Source of the DNA: Rhodospirillales bacterium
GTDB taxonomy: Bacteria > Pseudomonadota > Alphaproteobacteria > Rhodospirillales > Defluviicoccaceae
Assembly: GCA_026125865.1 (NCBI GenBank)
Contig: JAHCKI010000188.1
Coordinates: 1 to 5,188, forward strand
DNA length: 5,188 nucleotides
Direction of reading: 5' to 3'
The notes under the pieces were generated by a model. That model made no database searches, was not told the DNA's origin, and saw only the letters and a program-made list of their open reading frames with translations. The translations under genes and the position numbers were made by a program. Positions 1-4,882 of this stretch are shown here, in pieces (the first letter of the stretch is position 1; each line of letters opens with the position of its first letter).

Positions 1-581
1 TGGTGGTTCTTATGCCCGGTACCGGGGTTCTCTATACTCTGGCGATCGGTCTCGGGCATGGGTTTCGGCCAAGCATCGCTGCCGCGTTCGGCTGCACCCT
101 TGGCATCCTGCCCGCCGCGACCGCAAGCATCGTCGGGCTGGCGGCAATCCTCCACGCCAGCGCGGTGGCGTTTCAGACAGTGAAGTATCTCGGCGTCGCT
201 TATCTCTTTTACATGGCCTGGAAAGTCCTACGCGAGGGAGGGACACTCGACGTCTCCGAAAGGCGAATGCCGGTCCCTACGGGCAGGATCATTCTCGATG
301 GCATGCTGCTGAATGTGCTGAACCCGAAATTGTCACTGTTTTTCCTGGCGTTTTTGCCACAATTCGTGCCCGCCGACGCGTCCGGCGCGACCCCGCGACT
401 CATACTGCTGGCCGCCTTCTTCATGGCCCTGACCCTCGTCGTCTTCGTCGGCTACGGCGCCTGCGCGGCGTTTGCGCGCGACTACGTGATCTCGCGCCCA
501 GTGGTGATGGTCTGGCTGAAGCGTGTCTTCGCCGGCACATTCGGGTTCCTTGGGCTGAGGCTGGCCCTGTCCGATCGGTAA
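1..581 (+). CDS. LysE/RhtB-family amino-acid exporter, 5'-truncated by window edge
   Basis: Inner-membrane exporter of the LysE/RhtB superfamily, a group that pumps amino acids or related small molecules out of the cell; the substrate is not predictable here. The frame is open to the window edge, and the first complete codon is at 3. About 192 residues are visible against a usual 200-210, so only the first dozen or so are missing; the GTG at 3 and ATG at 12 are probably internal. What is seen: the family's N-terminal Pro-Gly motif (MPGTGVLYTLAIGLGHGFRP, normally PGP followed by a glycine-rich stretch), a segment ending KYLGVAYLFYMAWKVLR as expected after the third helix, the conserved central LNVLNPKLSLFFLAFLPQF stretch (family consensus NPK...FF..FLPQF), and a hydrophobic C-terminus. 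It stops at TAA 579-581. Its last 34 codons are duplicated downstream at 886-990. Family assignment is firm; specificity is open. Confidence 0.9.
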   Translation, partial: VVLMPGTGVLYTLAIGLGHGFRPSIAAAFGCTLGILPAATASIVGLAAILHASAVAFQTVKYLGVAYLFYMAWKVLREGGTLDVSERRMPVPTGRIILDGMLLNVLNPKLSLFFLAFLPQFVPADASGATPRLILLAAFFMALTLVVFVGYGACAAFARDYVISRPVVMVWLKRVFAGTFGFLGLRLALSDR

Positions 582-687
582 CGGTGCCGGGCCTGGTGAA
601 TGGTAGCTCGCGGACTAGCTTTGGCGTCATCCACCGTATGCGTTTCGGTGTTTTCATGCGTCGGAATACGCTTGTCGGCTATTACGT
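477..687 (+). repeat. Direct repeat copy A: exporter 3' end plus degenerate palindromes
   Basis: First copy of a diverged duplicated block. It covers the last 34 codons and stop of the intact exporter gene (477-581), 13 identical bases after the stop (582-594), a poorly matching stretch, and then a 34-base perfect match (640-673) to 1072-1105. Compared with copy B, both inverted repeats here are degraded: the segment at about 610-637 still aligns with the first palindrome of copy B but its arms no longer pair well, and the arm GTCGGAATA at 660-668 faces TATTACGTA instead of TATTCCGAC. Homology fades near 687. Confidence 0.85.
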
Positions 688-795
688 AAACTGTTTCTAA
701 AAAAATAAGGGACACCATACGGAATTCCATTTACTCGAATATCCGCTGCGCTCCAGGGAAACCGGCCCAAGCCCGCCGCCCCTCCACCGACGTTT
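688..795. other. Intergenic segment without a gene, possible mobile-element flank
   Basis: No credible coding region. It contains a run of seven A (700-706), a GGGACACC motif next to it and the palindrome GGAATTCC (721-728), then a GC-rich stretch leading into the short repeats at 796. Motifs of this style (A/T run, GGGACACC, GGAATTCC) resemble, from memory only, sequences found scattered near small transposase genes in proteobacteria. No transposase fragment is visible on either strand, so this link is weak. Confidence 0.35.
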
Positions 796-885
796 GAGAT
801 CTATAAGATGTCCACAGAACTCGAGATCTGTAAGATGTCCCCAGATCTCGTCCCAAGATGTCCCCAGATCTCGTCCCCAGATCTC
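796..885. repeat. Cluster of short direct repeats with AGATCT palindromes
   Basis: Four head-to-tail units: 796-822 and 823-849 (27 bp each, both GAGATCT..TAAGATGTCC..AGA.CTC), 850-872 (23 bp, shortened at its left side) and 873-885 (13 bp, only GTCCCCAGATCTC). Successive units lose their left part. In unit 2 the ends GAGATCT (823-829) and AGATCTC (843-849) form a perfect 7-bp inverted repeat around a 13-base loop; unit 1 has one degraded arm. The array ends at 885, immediately before the truncated exporter copy at 886. Multiple short repeats at an end are known for IS21-type and some other insertion sequences, so this may be the end of a lost element, or a set of protein-binding sites. There is no spacer regularity of a CRISPR. 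Confidence 0.75.
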
Positions 886-990
886 CGCGACTACGTGATC
901 TCGCGCCCAGTGGTGATGACTTGGTTGAAGCGTGTCTTCGCCGGCACCTTCGGATTCCTTGGGCTGAGGCTGGCCCTGTCCGACCGGTAA
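886..990 (+). pseudogene. C-terminal fragment of a LysE-family exporter gene
   Basis: The 34 codons plus TAA encode the same C-terminus as the intact exporter (from RDYVISRPVVM to LALSDR), with one amino-acid difference (Val to Thr). Base by base there are 7 differences in 105: three in the Val/Thr codon and four single synonymous changes (CTG/TTG, ACA/ACC, GGG/GGA, GAT/GAC). The homology starts abruptly at 886, at the end of the short repeat cluster, and the rest of the gene is absent. An open frame starting at ATG 808 runs through the repeats into this fragment, giving 60 codons, but its first part is repeat-derived, so I regard it as non-functional. Confidence 0.85.
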
Positions 991-1040
991 CGGTGCCGGG
1001 CCGGCTCCGAAGTTCCCGGGACACGACTCAGCTTGTGTAA

Positions 1041-1067
1041 GGCGGATTGGCTTTCGCGGAATCCGCC
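1041..1067. repeat. REP-like palindrome 1
   Basis: Perfect 8-bp inverted repeat, GGCGGATT (1041-1048) and AATCCGCC (1060-1067), around an 11-base GC-rich loop. The form GGCGGATT...AATCCGCC is a recurring style of extragenic palindrome in proteobacteria (REP-like elements, usually mobilised by RAYT-type transposases). It lies between the ends of two convergent genes, the usual place for such elements. No T-run follows, so it is not a standard intrinsic terminator. Copy number in the genome cannot be judged from this window. Confidence 0.75.
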
Positions 1068-1091
1068 GTAGGCGTTTCGGTGTTTTCATGC

Positions 1092-1120
1092 GTCGGAATA
1101 CGCTTGGCGGTTATTCCGAC
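1092..1120. repeat. REP-like palindrome 2, overlapping the ATPase stop codon
   Basis: Perfect 9-bp inverted repeat, GTCGGAATA (1092-1100) and TATTCCGAC (1112-1120), with the loop CGCTTGGCGGT. The distal arm lies inside the 3' end of the convergent ABC ATPase gene: read on the minus strand it gives TCG GAA TA, so the Ser-Glu end and most of the TAA stop come from the palindrome. With the palindrome at 1041-1067 it forms a pair resembling a small BIME (clustered REP elements). It may limit 3' exonuclease decay or readthrough from either side; that is inference. Confidence 0.75.
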
Positions 1121-1881
1121 CTGTCCCCTGTTCGAAAAACCGAGGCTACCTTCGTTTGGAGTTTTTTGTGGAAGGCGTCTATGTCGGCCGTTGTGCGGTG
1201 GGGGCGGGGTGGCTCGATGGTGATGTCGGCTGTGATGTGCGCCGGGTGGGTTGATAGGAAGAGGATGCGGTCGGCGAGGGCGATGGCCTCGCGGAGGTCG
1301 TGGGTTACGAATAGGACGGTGGTGGGCAGCCGGCTCAGCAATTCACTGAGCAGGTCTCGTAGGCGGTTTGCCGTTGCGGAGTCGATGGAGACGAAGGGCT
1401 CGTCCAGGATCAGCAGGTCGGGCTCGACGACGAAGGCGCGGGCCAGCGCGGCGCGGCGGGACATGCCGACGGACAAGCGGTTGGGGTAGACGTGTCGGGC
1501 GTCCTGCAGATCGACGGCCCGCAACACCGCTTCAATGCGATCGTCGGCGTCGTGTTCGGAGGGAAGGACGAGGCGCAAGTTGTCCTCGACGGTCTTCCAA
1601 GGCAGCAGCCGCGGCGTCTGGAAGACGTATCCGATCGCCGGTTCATTGCGCGCCGTCGGGGACGGGCGGTCGCGCCCAATCCCGTTCAGGTCGACGCTTA
1701 CCTCGAAGTCCAGGTCGAGGCCGGCGACGATGTTCAGAAGCGTCGTCTTGCCGCAGCCGGACGGGCCGAAGATGGCGACGAACTCCCCCGGTTGCGGCTC
1801 GAAGGCCACGTTCTCGAGGACAAGTTTTTCCCCGGCGTCGCCCACGGCCGGAAAACGCTTGCTGCGGATGTGGATGCGCAT
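1111..1881 (-). CDS. ABC transporter ATP-binding protein, SsuB/TauB/NrtD type
   Basis: Cytoplasmic ATPase (256 aa) that would power the importer formed with the permease and binding protein upstream. All nucleotide-binding motifs are visible: Walker A GPSGCGKTT (39-47), Q-loop Gln88 in GYVFQTPRLLPW (84-95), signature LSVGM (136-140), Walker B LLILDEP (156-162) with catalytic Glu161, D-loop SIDS (165-168) and switch His194 in FVTHD. The phrase RLLPWKTVEDNL and the length are typical of the nitrate/sulfonate/taurine ATPase group. The signature is LSVGM rather than LSGGQ; a glycine-methionine ending is common in this group, but the valine is a departure. The ATG at 1879-1881 lies 3 bp after the permease stop and has no clear ribosome-binding site, so coupled translation is likely. 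The stop lies within a REP-like palindrome. Confidence 0.93.
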   Translation of the reverse strand: MRIHIRSKRFPAVGDAGEKLVLENVAFEPQPGEFVAIFGPSGCGKTTLLNIVAGLDLDFEVSVDLNGIGRDRPSPTARNEPAIGYVFQTPRLLPWKTVEDNLRLVLPSEHDADDRIEAVLRAVDLQDARHVYPNRLSVGMSRRAALARAFVVEPDLLILDEPFVSIDSATANRLRDLLSELLSRLPTTVLFVTHDLREAIALADRILFLSTHPAHITADITIEPPRPHRTTADIDAFHKKLQTKVASVFRTGDRSE

Positions 1882-1884
1882 GCC

Positions 1885-2634
1885 CTATCGCCGCCAGCGG
1901 TGCGCCCGCCGCTCAAGGGGCCGGAGGACGCCGACCTCGATCCCCTGAACCACAAGGATGAAGGCGAAGGCGTACGCGAGAATGCCCGAAATGTCGAACA
2001 ACTGGAAATACAGGTTGAGCTGGAAGCCGATGCCGTTGCTGCGGCCGAGCAGTTCGGCGACCAGGACGATCTTCCAGATCAGCGCCAGGCCCGAGCGCGC
2101 GGCGGCCGTCAGGAAGGGGTAGAGCTGCGGCATGACCACATGGACGAGGGTCTTGCGGGAACCGAGGCGGAAGCTCTCGGCCATCTCCAGATAGTCGCGA
2201 TCAAGGGAACGGGCGCCCTCGCGCATGGTGACGACGACGTTGGGGATCTTGTTGATCGCGACGGCGAGGATGACGGCGGCCTCGGTCAACCCGACCCAGA
2301 TGTAGGCGAGGATGATGATGACCAGTGCCGAAAGGTTGAGCAGAACAATGAGCCACGGATCGAACAGGCGATTGATCGCCGGCGACCGCCCCATCACGAT
2401 ACCGATCGCCGTGCCGATGAGCATGGCGACAACGAAACTGACGGCGACGCGCAACAAGGTTATGGCAAGGTGGGGGAGGAGTTCGCCGGAGAGCGCGGCC
2501 TCCGTCATCACGGCGAAAACGGCCAACGGGCCCGGCAACAGCGTGCTGTCCGCGACTTCGGCGGCCGCCTGCCAGATCACCAGGAAAACCAGCACCGATA
2601 GGGTCGGGAAATACGCCGGCCGCCAACGCAACAT
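1885..2634 (-). CDS. ABC transporter permease, SsuC/TauC type
   Basis: Inner-membrane channel subunit (249 aa) of the importer, of the binding-protein-dependent transport family (BPD_transp_1). Hydrophobic segments are at about 10-26, 58-82, 97-114, 118-136, 183-197 and 213-238, fitting six helices. The EAA loop that docks on the ATPase is visible at about 150-175 (EMAESFRLGS... then P169), including the conserved glycine 158. The segment LLRVAVSFVVAMLIGTAIGI is typical of the nitrate/sulfonate/taurine permeases. I chose ATG 2632-2634 because it gives the family's usual length and begins just before the first helix; the frame stays open upstream to 2856, but that stretch overlaps the binding-protein gene and reads as Arg/Pro/Gly-rich non-membrane sequence. 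The start is 2 bp after the binding-protein stop. Confidence 0.92.
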   Translation of the reverse strand: MLRWRPAYFPTLSVLVFLVIWQAAAEVADSTLLPGPLAVFAVMTEAALSGELLPHLAITLLRVAVSFVVAMLIGTAIGIVMGRSPAINRLFDPWLIVLLNLSALVIIILAYIWVGLTEAAVILAVAINKIPNVVVTMREGARSLDRDYLEMAESFRLGSRKTLVHVVMPQLYPFLTAAARSGLALIWKIVLVAELLGRSNGIGFQLNLYFQLFDISGILAYAFAFILVVQGIEVGVLRPLERRAHRWRR

Positions 2635-2636
2635 GA

Positions 2637-3650
2637 TCAGCGGATCGGCTCGGACCAGAAGGTGCCGGGGGCCAATTCCGGGTTCGCGCCGACCAGGGAA
2701 GGTCCGCCCAGTTCCGAAAGCACCCCGAACAGCTTGGCCGCGGCGGCATGCTCCTTGCTGCTCCAAGCGTTCGGGATGCCGGTCCGGTAGGTGTCCCGGA
2801 GCGACGTAAGCTCGGCCTCGGTCTCCGCCTTGATGATAGGGCGCAATCGCTGCCATTCCGCGTCCGAGCGGAGAAGAATGGCCTTGGCCGCGCGGGTGGC
2901 TCGGAGGAATCCGTTCGCCGCGTCCCTGTTCTCCCGCGCCCAGGCTTCGCGAAAGACGTAACCGACCAAGGGAACCGGCTCGGTGATGCCGAGCCCCGCC
3001 ATGACCTCGCTCACACCGACGAGACGGTGGAAGCCTTTGGTTTCGAGACGCGCCGCAAAGGGCCAGTACAACAAGGCCGCGTCCAGCTCGCCGGTCTCGA
3101 GCTTGCGGGCGAGCAGCGGCGTTGCGCCGAAGATGGCCTCGGAGGCCGTTTCGAGATCGATTCCGTGGCGCTCCGTCGCCAGGGCCTGCAGAAGCAGCCA
3201 GCTCTTGTCCAATGGACCGCCGGCAATGCCGAGCCGCTTTCCCTTCAGGTCGGGGAGGGTCTTGATGGGGGAACCGCCCGCGACGACCAGGGCGCCGAGC
3301 GCATTGGAATAGGGGTAGAAGGTGAAGTCGTGTCCCTCATGCCGTTGCCGTGACACCCAGATCCAGTCGTTGACGATGACATCGACGCTGTTTCCCATGA
3401 ACGCGACGGCGGTCGCCTGCTTGCTGGCCAGTTCGACGATTTCGAGCTGGATGCCCTCCTGCCGGTCGAGGTTGTGATGTCGGATGACGTCCAGTTCCCA
3501 ATCGACCGTCCCGAACTTGAGAACGCCGATTGTGACACGGCTTTCAGGCGGTCCCTCCTTCGCTGGGGCCGAACGAATCGGCAATAGGCCGGCGGTCGCA
3601 GCCAAAGCCGCCAGGAAACATCGCCTGCTCGTCTCGGGTCCACGGGACGT
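2637..3650 (-). CDS. Tat-exported substrate-binding protein of SsuA/TauA/NrtA (NMT1-like) ABC importer, probable ACG start
   Basis: Periplasmic ligand-binding subunit (337 aa from the proposed start, about 307 mature). It has the two-lobe layout of the NMT1/SsuA family: an N-terminal strand VTIGVLKFGTVDWELDV, a segment SKQATAVAFMGNSVDVIVND that normally lines the ligand cleft, and the typical LPDLKGKRLGIAGG (about 132-145). Ligand unknown; alkylsulfonate, taurine, nitrate and pyrimidine precursors are all bound by relatives. In frame upstream of the first conventional start (TTG 3603-3605) the sequence reads ETSRRCFLAALAATAGLLPI, a twin-arginine signal (S-R-R-x-F-L, Arg9-Arg10), followed by an APA cleavage site (28-30). 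A start at TTG would delete the twin arginines. No ATG, GTG or TTG lies in frame between the Tat motif and the preceding gene's stop; ACG at 3648-3650 follows AAAAGGAGG with a 5-bp spacer. Family assignment is firm; the start is an inference. Confidence 0.88.
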   Translation of the reverse strand, partial: TSRGPETSRRCFLAALAATAGLLPIRSAPAKEGPPESRVTIGVLKFGTVDWELDVIRHHNLDRQEGIQLEIVELASKQATAVAFMGNSVDVIVNDWIWVSRQRHEGHDFTFYPYSNALGALVVAGGSPIKTLPDLKGKRLGIAGGPLDKSWLLLQALATERHGIDLETASEAIFGATPLLARKLETGELDAALLYWPFAARLETKGFHRLVGVSEVMAGLGITEPVPLVGYVFREAWARENRDAANGFLRATRAAKAILLRSDAEWQRLRPIIKAETEAELTSLRDTYRTGIPNAWSSKEHAAAAKLFGVLSELGGPSLVGANPELAPGTFWSEPIR

Positions 3651-3655
3651 TTCGG

Positions 3656-3664
3656 CCTCCTTTT
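3656..3664 (-). promoter_or_regulatory. Ribosome-binding site pointing to ACG start of the binding protein
   Basis: AAAAGGAGG on the minus strand, 5 bp (CCGAA) before ACG 3648-3650. It nearly matches the ideal Shine-Dalgarno sequence, and its spacing equals that of the DUF4242 gene upstream. A GTG at 3637-3639 or so is out of frame with the binding protein, so this site supports ACG (or a mutated ATG) as the start. Confidence 0.65.
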
Positions 3665-3690
3665 CGGGGGTAGACGCAAACAGGGTTCTT

Positions 3691-3975
3691 CTAGCCTGGA
3701 TTGGCGGTTGTGGGGTCGATCATTTTTCCGATTTCGGTGATCTTAGTCGCCGGAAAGCCGCTGATCTCGGCGTGCTTTCGAATGACGTCCTCGTCCTTCG
3801 CCAGATAGACGCAGAAAGTCTTGTCCGCCGCGACGAAACTTTCGACCCATTGGATGTCGGGACCGAGCTGGTCGAGGACGGTGTTCGAGTGTTGCGCGGC
3901 GTCGCGCAACTGTTCGCGCTCCAGCGTACCTACTTGTGGAATATCCCTCTCGATCATGAACTTGCGAAGTGCCAT
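3691..3975 (-). CDS. DUF4242 family small protein
   Basis: Protein of 94 aa matching the DUF4242 pattern: FMIERDIPQVG near the start, LGPDIQWVESFV at about 37-48, the core DKTFCVYLAKDED (about 51-63), and the end GFPATKITEIGKMIDPTTA. No signal peptide or membrane segment is visible, so it is probably cytoplasmic. Members are small ferredoxin-like-fold proteins; an actinobacterial member (SCO4226) is described as nickel-binding, but whether this one binds metal is unknown. ATG 3973-3975 has a strong ribosome-binding site. It lies 79 bp after cytochrome c1 and about 40 bp before the binding-protein gene, all on one strand, so it is probably the first gene of the transporter set or a readthrough product of the bc1 operon. 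Family assignment is good; function unknown. Confidence 0.88.
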   Translation of the reverse strand: MALRKFMIERDIPQVGTLEREQLRDAAQHSNTVLDQLGPDIQWVESFVAADKTFCVYLAKDEDVIRKHAEISGFPATKITEIGKMIDPTTANPG

Positions 3976-3980
3976 CGGTT

Positions 3981-3987
3981 TCCTCCC
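3981..3987 (-). promoter_or_regulatory. Ribosome-binding site of the DUF4242 gene
   Basis: GGGAGGA on the minus strand, 5 bp (AACCG) before ATG 3973-3975. It fixes the start of the 94-aa protein. No convincing sigma70-type promoter could be picked out in the 79-bp gap (3976-4054), and no hairpin with a T-run that would end bc1 transcription. Confidence 0.7.
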
Positions 3988-4054
3988 ATTTCACCGGTGT
4001 TTCCGGATGCCTTTACGGTACGATAAGCCCGCATGTGAGTGAGGCGCCACGCAT

Positions 4055-4882
4055 TCACTCGCCGGCGTTCGTCGCCCTGAGGGCGCGTTCGCGCCGCTCA
4101 TGCAAATGCGCCCAGGTTTCGCGTTTCAGTGCGATGAACATGATGGTGAGCAAGGCGAGAAAGATGACCACGCGAACACCGAGCTTCTTGCGCGCTTCCA
4201 TGTGCGGGTCGGCGGCCCACGCCAGGAACTCGGTCACGTCCTTGGCCATCTGCTCGACCGTGGCTTCGGTGCCGTCGTCGTACTCGACAAGATCGTCGAT
4301 GAGGGGCGCCTTCATCCCCGTATATCGCGCCGGCACGTAGGGGTTGTAGTTCATGCCCGGGATCGGCATCTGGCTGTCGGGAGGATCCTGGTAACCGACG
4401 AGCACCGCATACACATAGTCGGGTCCGCCCGGTCTGGCTTTGGTGATGAGCGACAAATCCGGCGGCACCATGCCGTTGTTCATTTGGCGCGCCATCTGCT
4501 TGTTTGCAAATGGAGGCGGGAATCGATCCGACGGGCGCCCAGGTCGAACGAACATTTCACCATCTTCGTTGGGACCGTCCTGCACATCGAACTCCGAGGC
4601 CAGAGCCTTGATGTCCTCCGGTCCGAAGCCGACCCCGAGAGTGCTCAGGTTGCGAAAGGCCACATGGCGTAAGGAATGACAGGACCAGCACCCGTCGATG
4701 TAGACGCGAAGCCCACGTCGCAATGCCGCCTGGTCGTAACGTCCGAACGGGCCCGAAAACGACCAATCCTGCCCGGGGATGCTGACCTCTTCCGAAGCGT
4801 CGTCGGCCAGCAACGGCTTCGAAAAAAGGGGCGACGTGACGGCGATAAGTCCCGAAACAAGAAAGGCGACCAAAGGCCTCAT
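4055..4882 (-). CDS. petC: Cytochrome c1, bc1 complex
   Basis: Membrane-anchored c-type cytochrome (275 aa) that takes electrons from the Rieske protein and passes them to soluble or membrane cytochrome c in the ubiquinol-cytochrome c reductase. Seen: an N-terminal signal peptide (about 1-26, cleavage near LLADDA), haem-binding CWSCH (Cys65, Cys68, His69) followed by SLRH, the conserved PPDLSLI (140-146), NPYVPARYTGMKAPL with Met190 in the position of the sixth haem ligand, the stretch VEYDDGTEATVEQMAKDVTEFLAWAADP typical of c1, and the single C-terminal anchor at about 237-252 followed by a basic tail. MKAP replaces the more usual MAPP or MPPP. ATG 4880-4882 overlaps the cytochrome b stop by 4 bp (ATGA), with GGGAG 7 bp upstream. 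Also called fbcC. Confidence 0.96.
   Translation of the reverse strand: MRPLVAFLVSGLIAVTSPLFSKPLLADDASEEVSIPGQDWSFSGPFGRYDQAALRRGLRVYIDGCWSCHSLRHVAFRNLSTLGVGFGPEDIKALASEFDVQDGPNEDGEMFVRPGRPSDRFPPPFANKQMARQMNNGMVPPDLSLITKARPGGPDYVYAVLVGYQDPPDSQMPIPGMNYNPYVPARYTGMKAPLIDDLVEYDDGTEATVEQMAKDVTEFLAWAADPHMEARKKLGVRVVIFLALLTIMFIALKRETWAHLHERRERALRATNAGE

Larger units (their letters stand above)
886..1119 (+). repeat. Direct repeat copy B: exporter 3' fragment plus intact palindromes
   Basis: Second copy of the block seen at 477-687. It matches over the exporter 3' end (886-990), the 13 bases after the stop (991-1003) and a perfect 34-base run (1072-1105). It is longer than copy A by 23 bp between the stop and that run. 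The two inverted repeats it carries are well formed, unlike those of copy A. Confidence 0.85.

Noticed and set aside
796..885. CRISPR array
   Set aside because: Units are contiguous, shrink progressively and have no unique spacers.
808..990. 60-codon frame joining the short repeats to the exporter C-terminus
   Set aside because: The first part is encoded by the repeat cluster and the rest is a lone C-terminal helix; there is no visible ribosome-binding site before ATG 808. Treated as a pseudogene fragment.
697..1089. Minus-strand open frame of 130 codons across the repeat region
   Set aside because: It runs through the short repeats and the antisense of the exporter fragment; its product is repeat-derived with no domain and no good ribosome-binding site.
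1041..1120. Intrinsic terminator for either convergent gene
   Set aside because: Both hairpins are stable, but neither is followed by a T-run on either strand, so they are better described as REP-like palindromes.
1492..2601. Long plus-strand open frame of 369 codons
   Set aside because: It lies antisense to the ATPase and permease genes, is dominated by Asp, Gly, Arg and Glu with no recognisable domain, and is explained by the GC-rich codon pattern of the real minus-strand genes.
2635..2856. Upstream extension of the permease to 2856
   Set aside because: It overlaps the binding-protein gene, and the added residues are Arg/Gly/Pro-rich and unlike a permease N-terminus; ATG 2634 gives the family length.
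4100..4672. Plus-strand open frame of 190 codons opposite cytochrome c1
   Set aside because: It is antisense to a clear cytochrome c1 gene, His/Arg/Gly-rich and without a recognisable domain.
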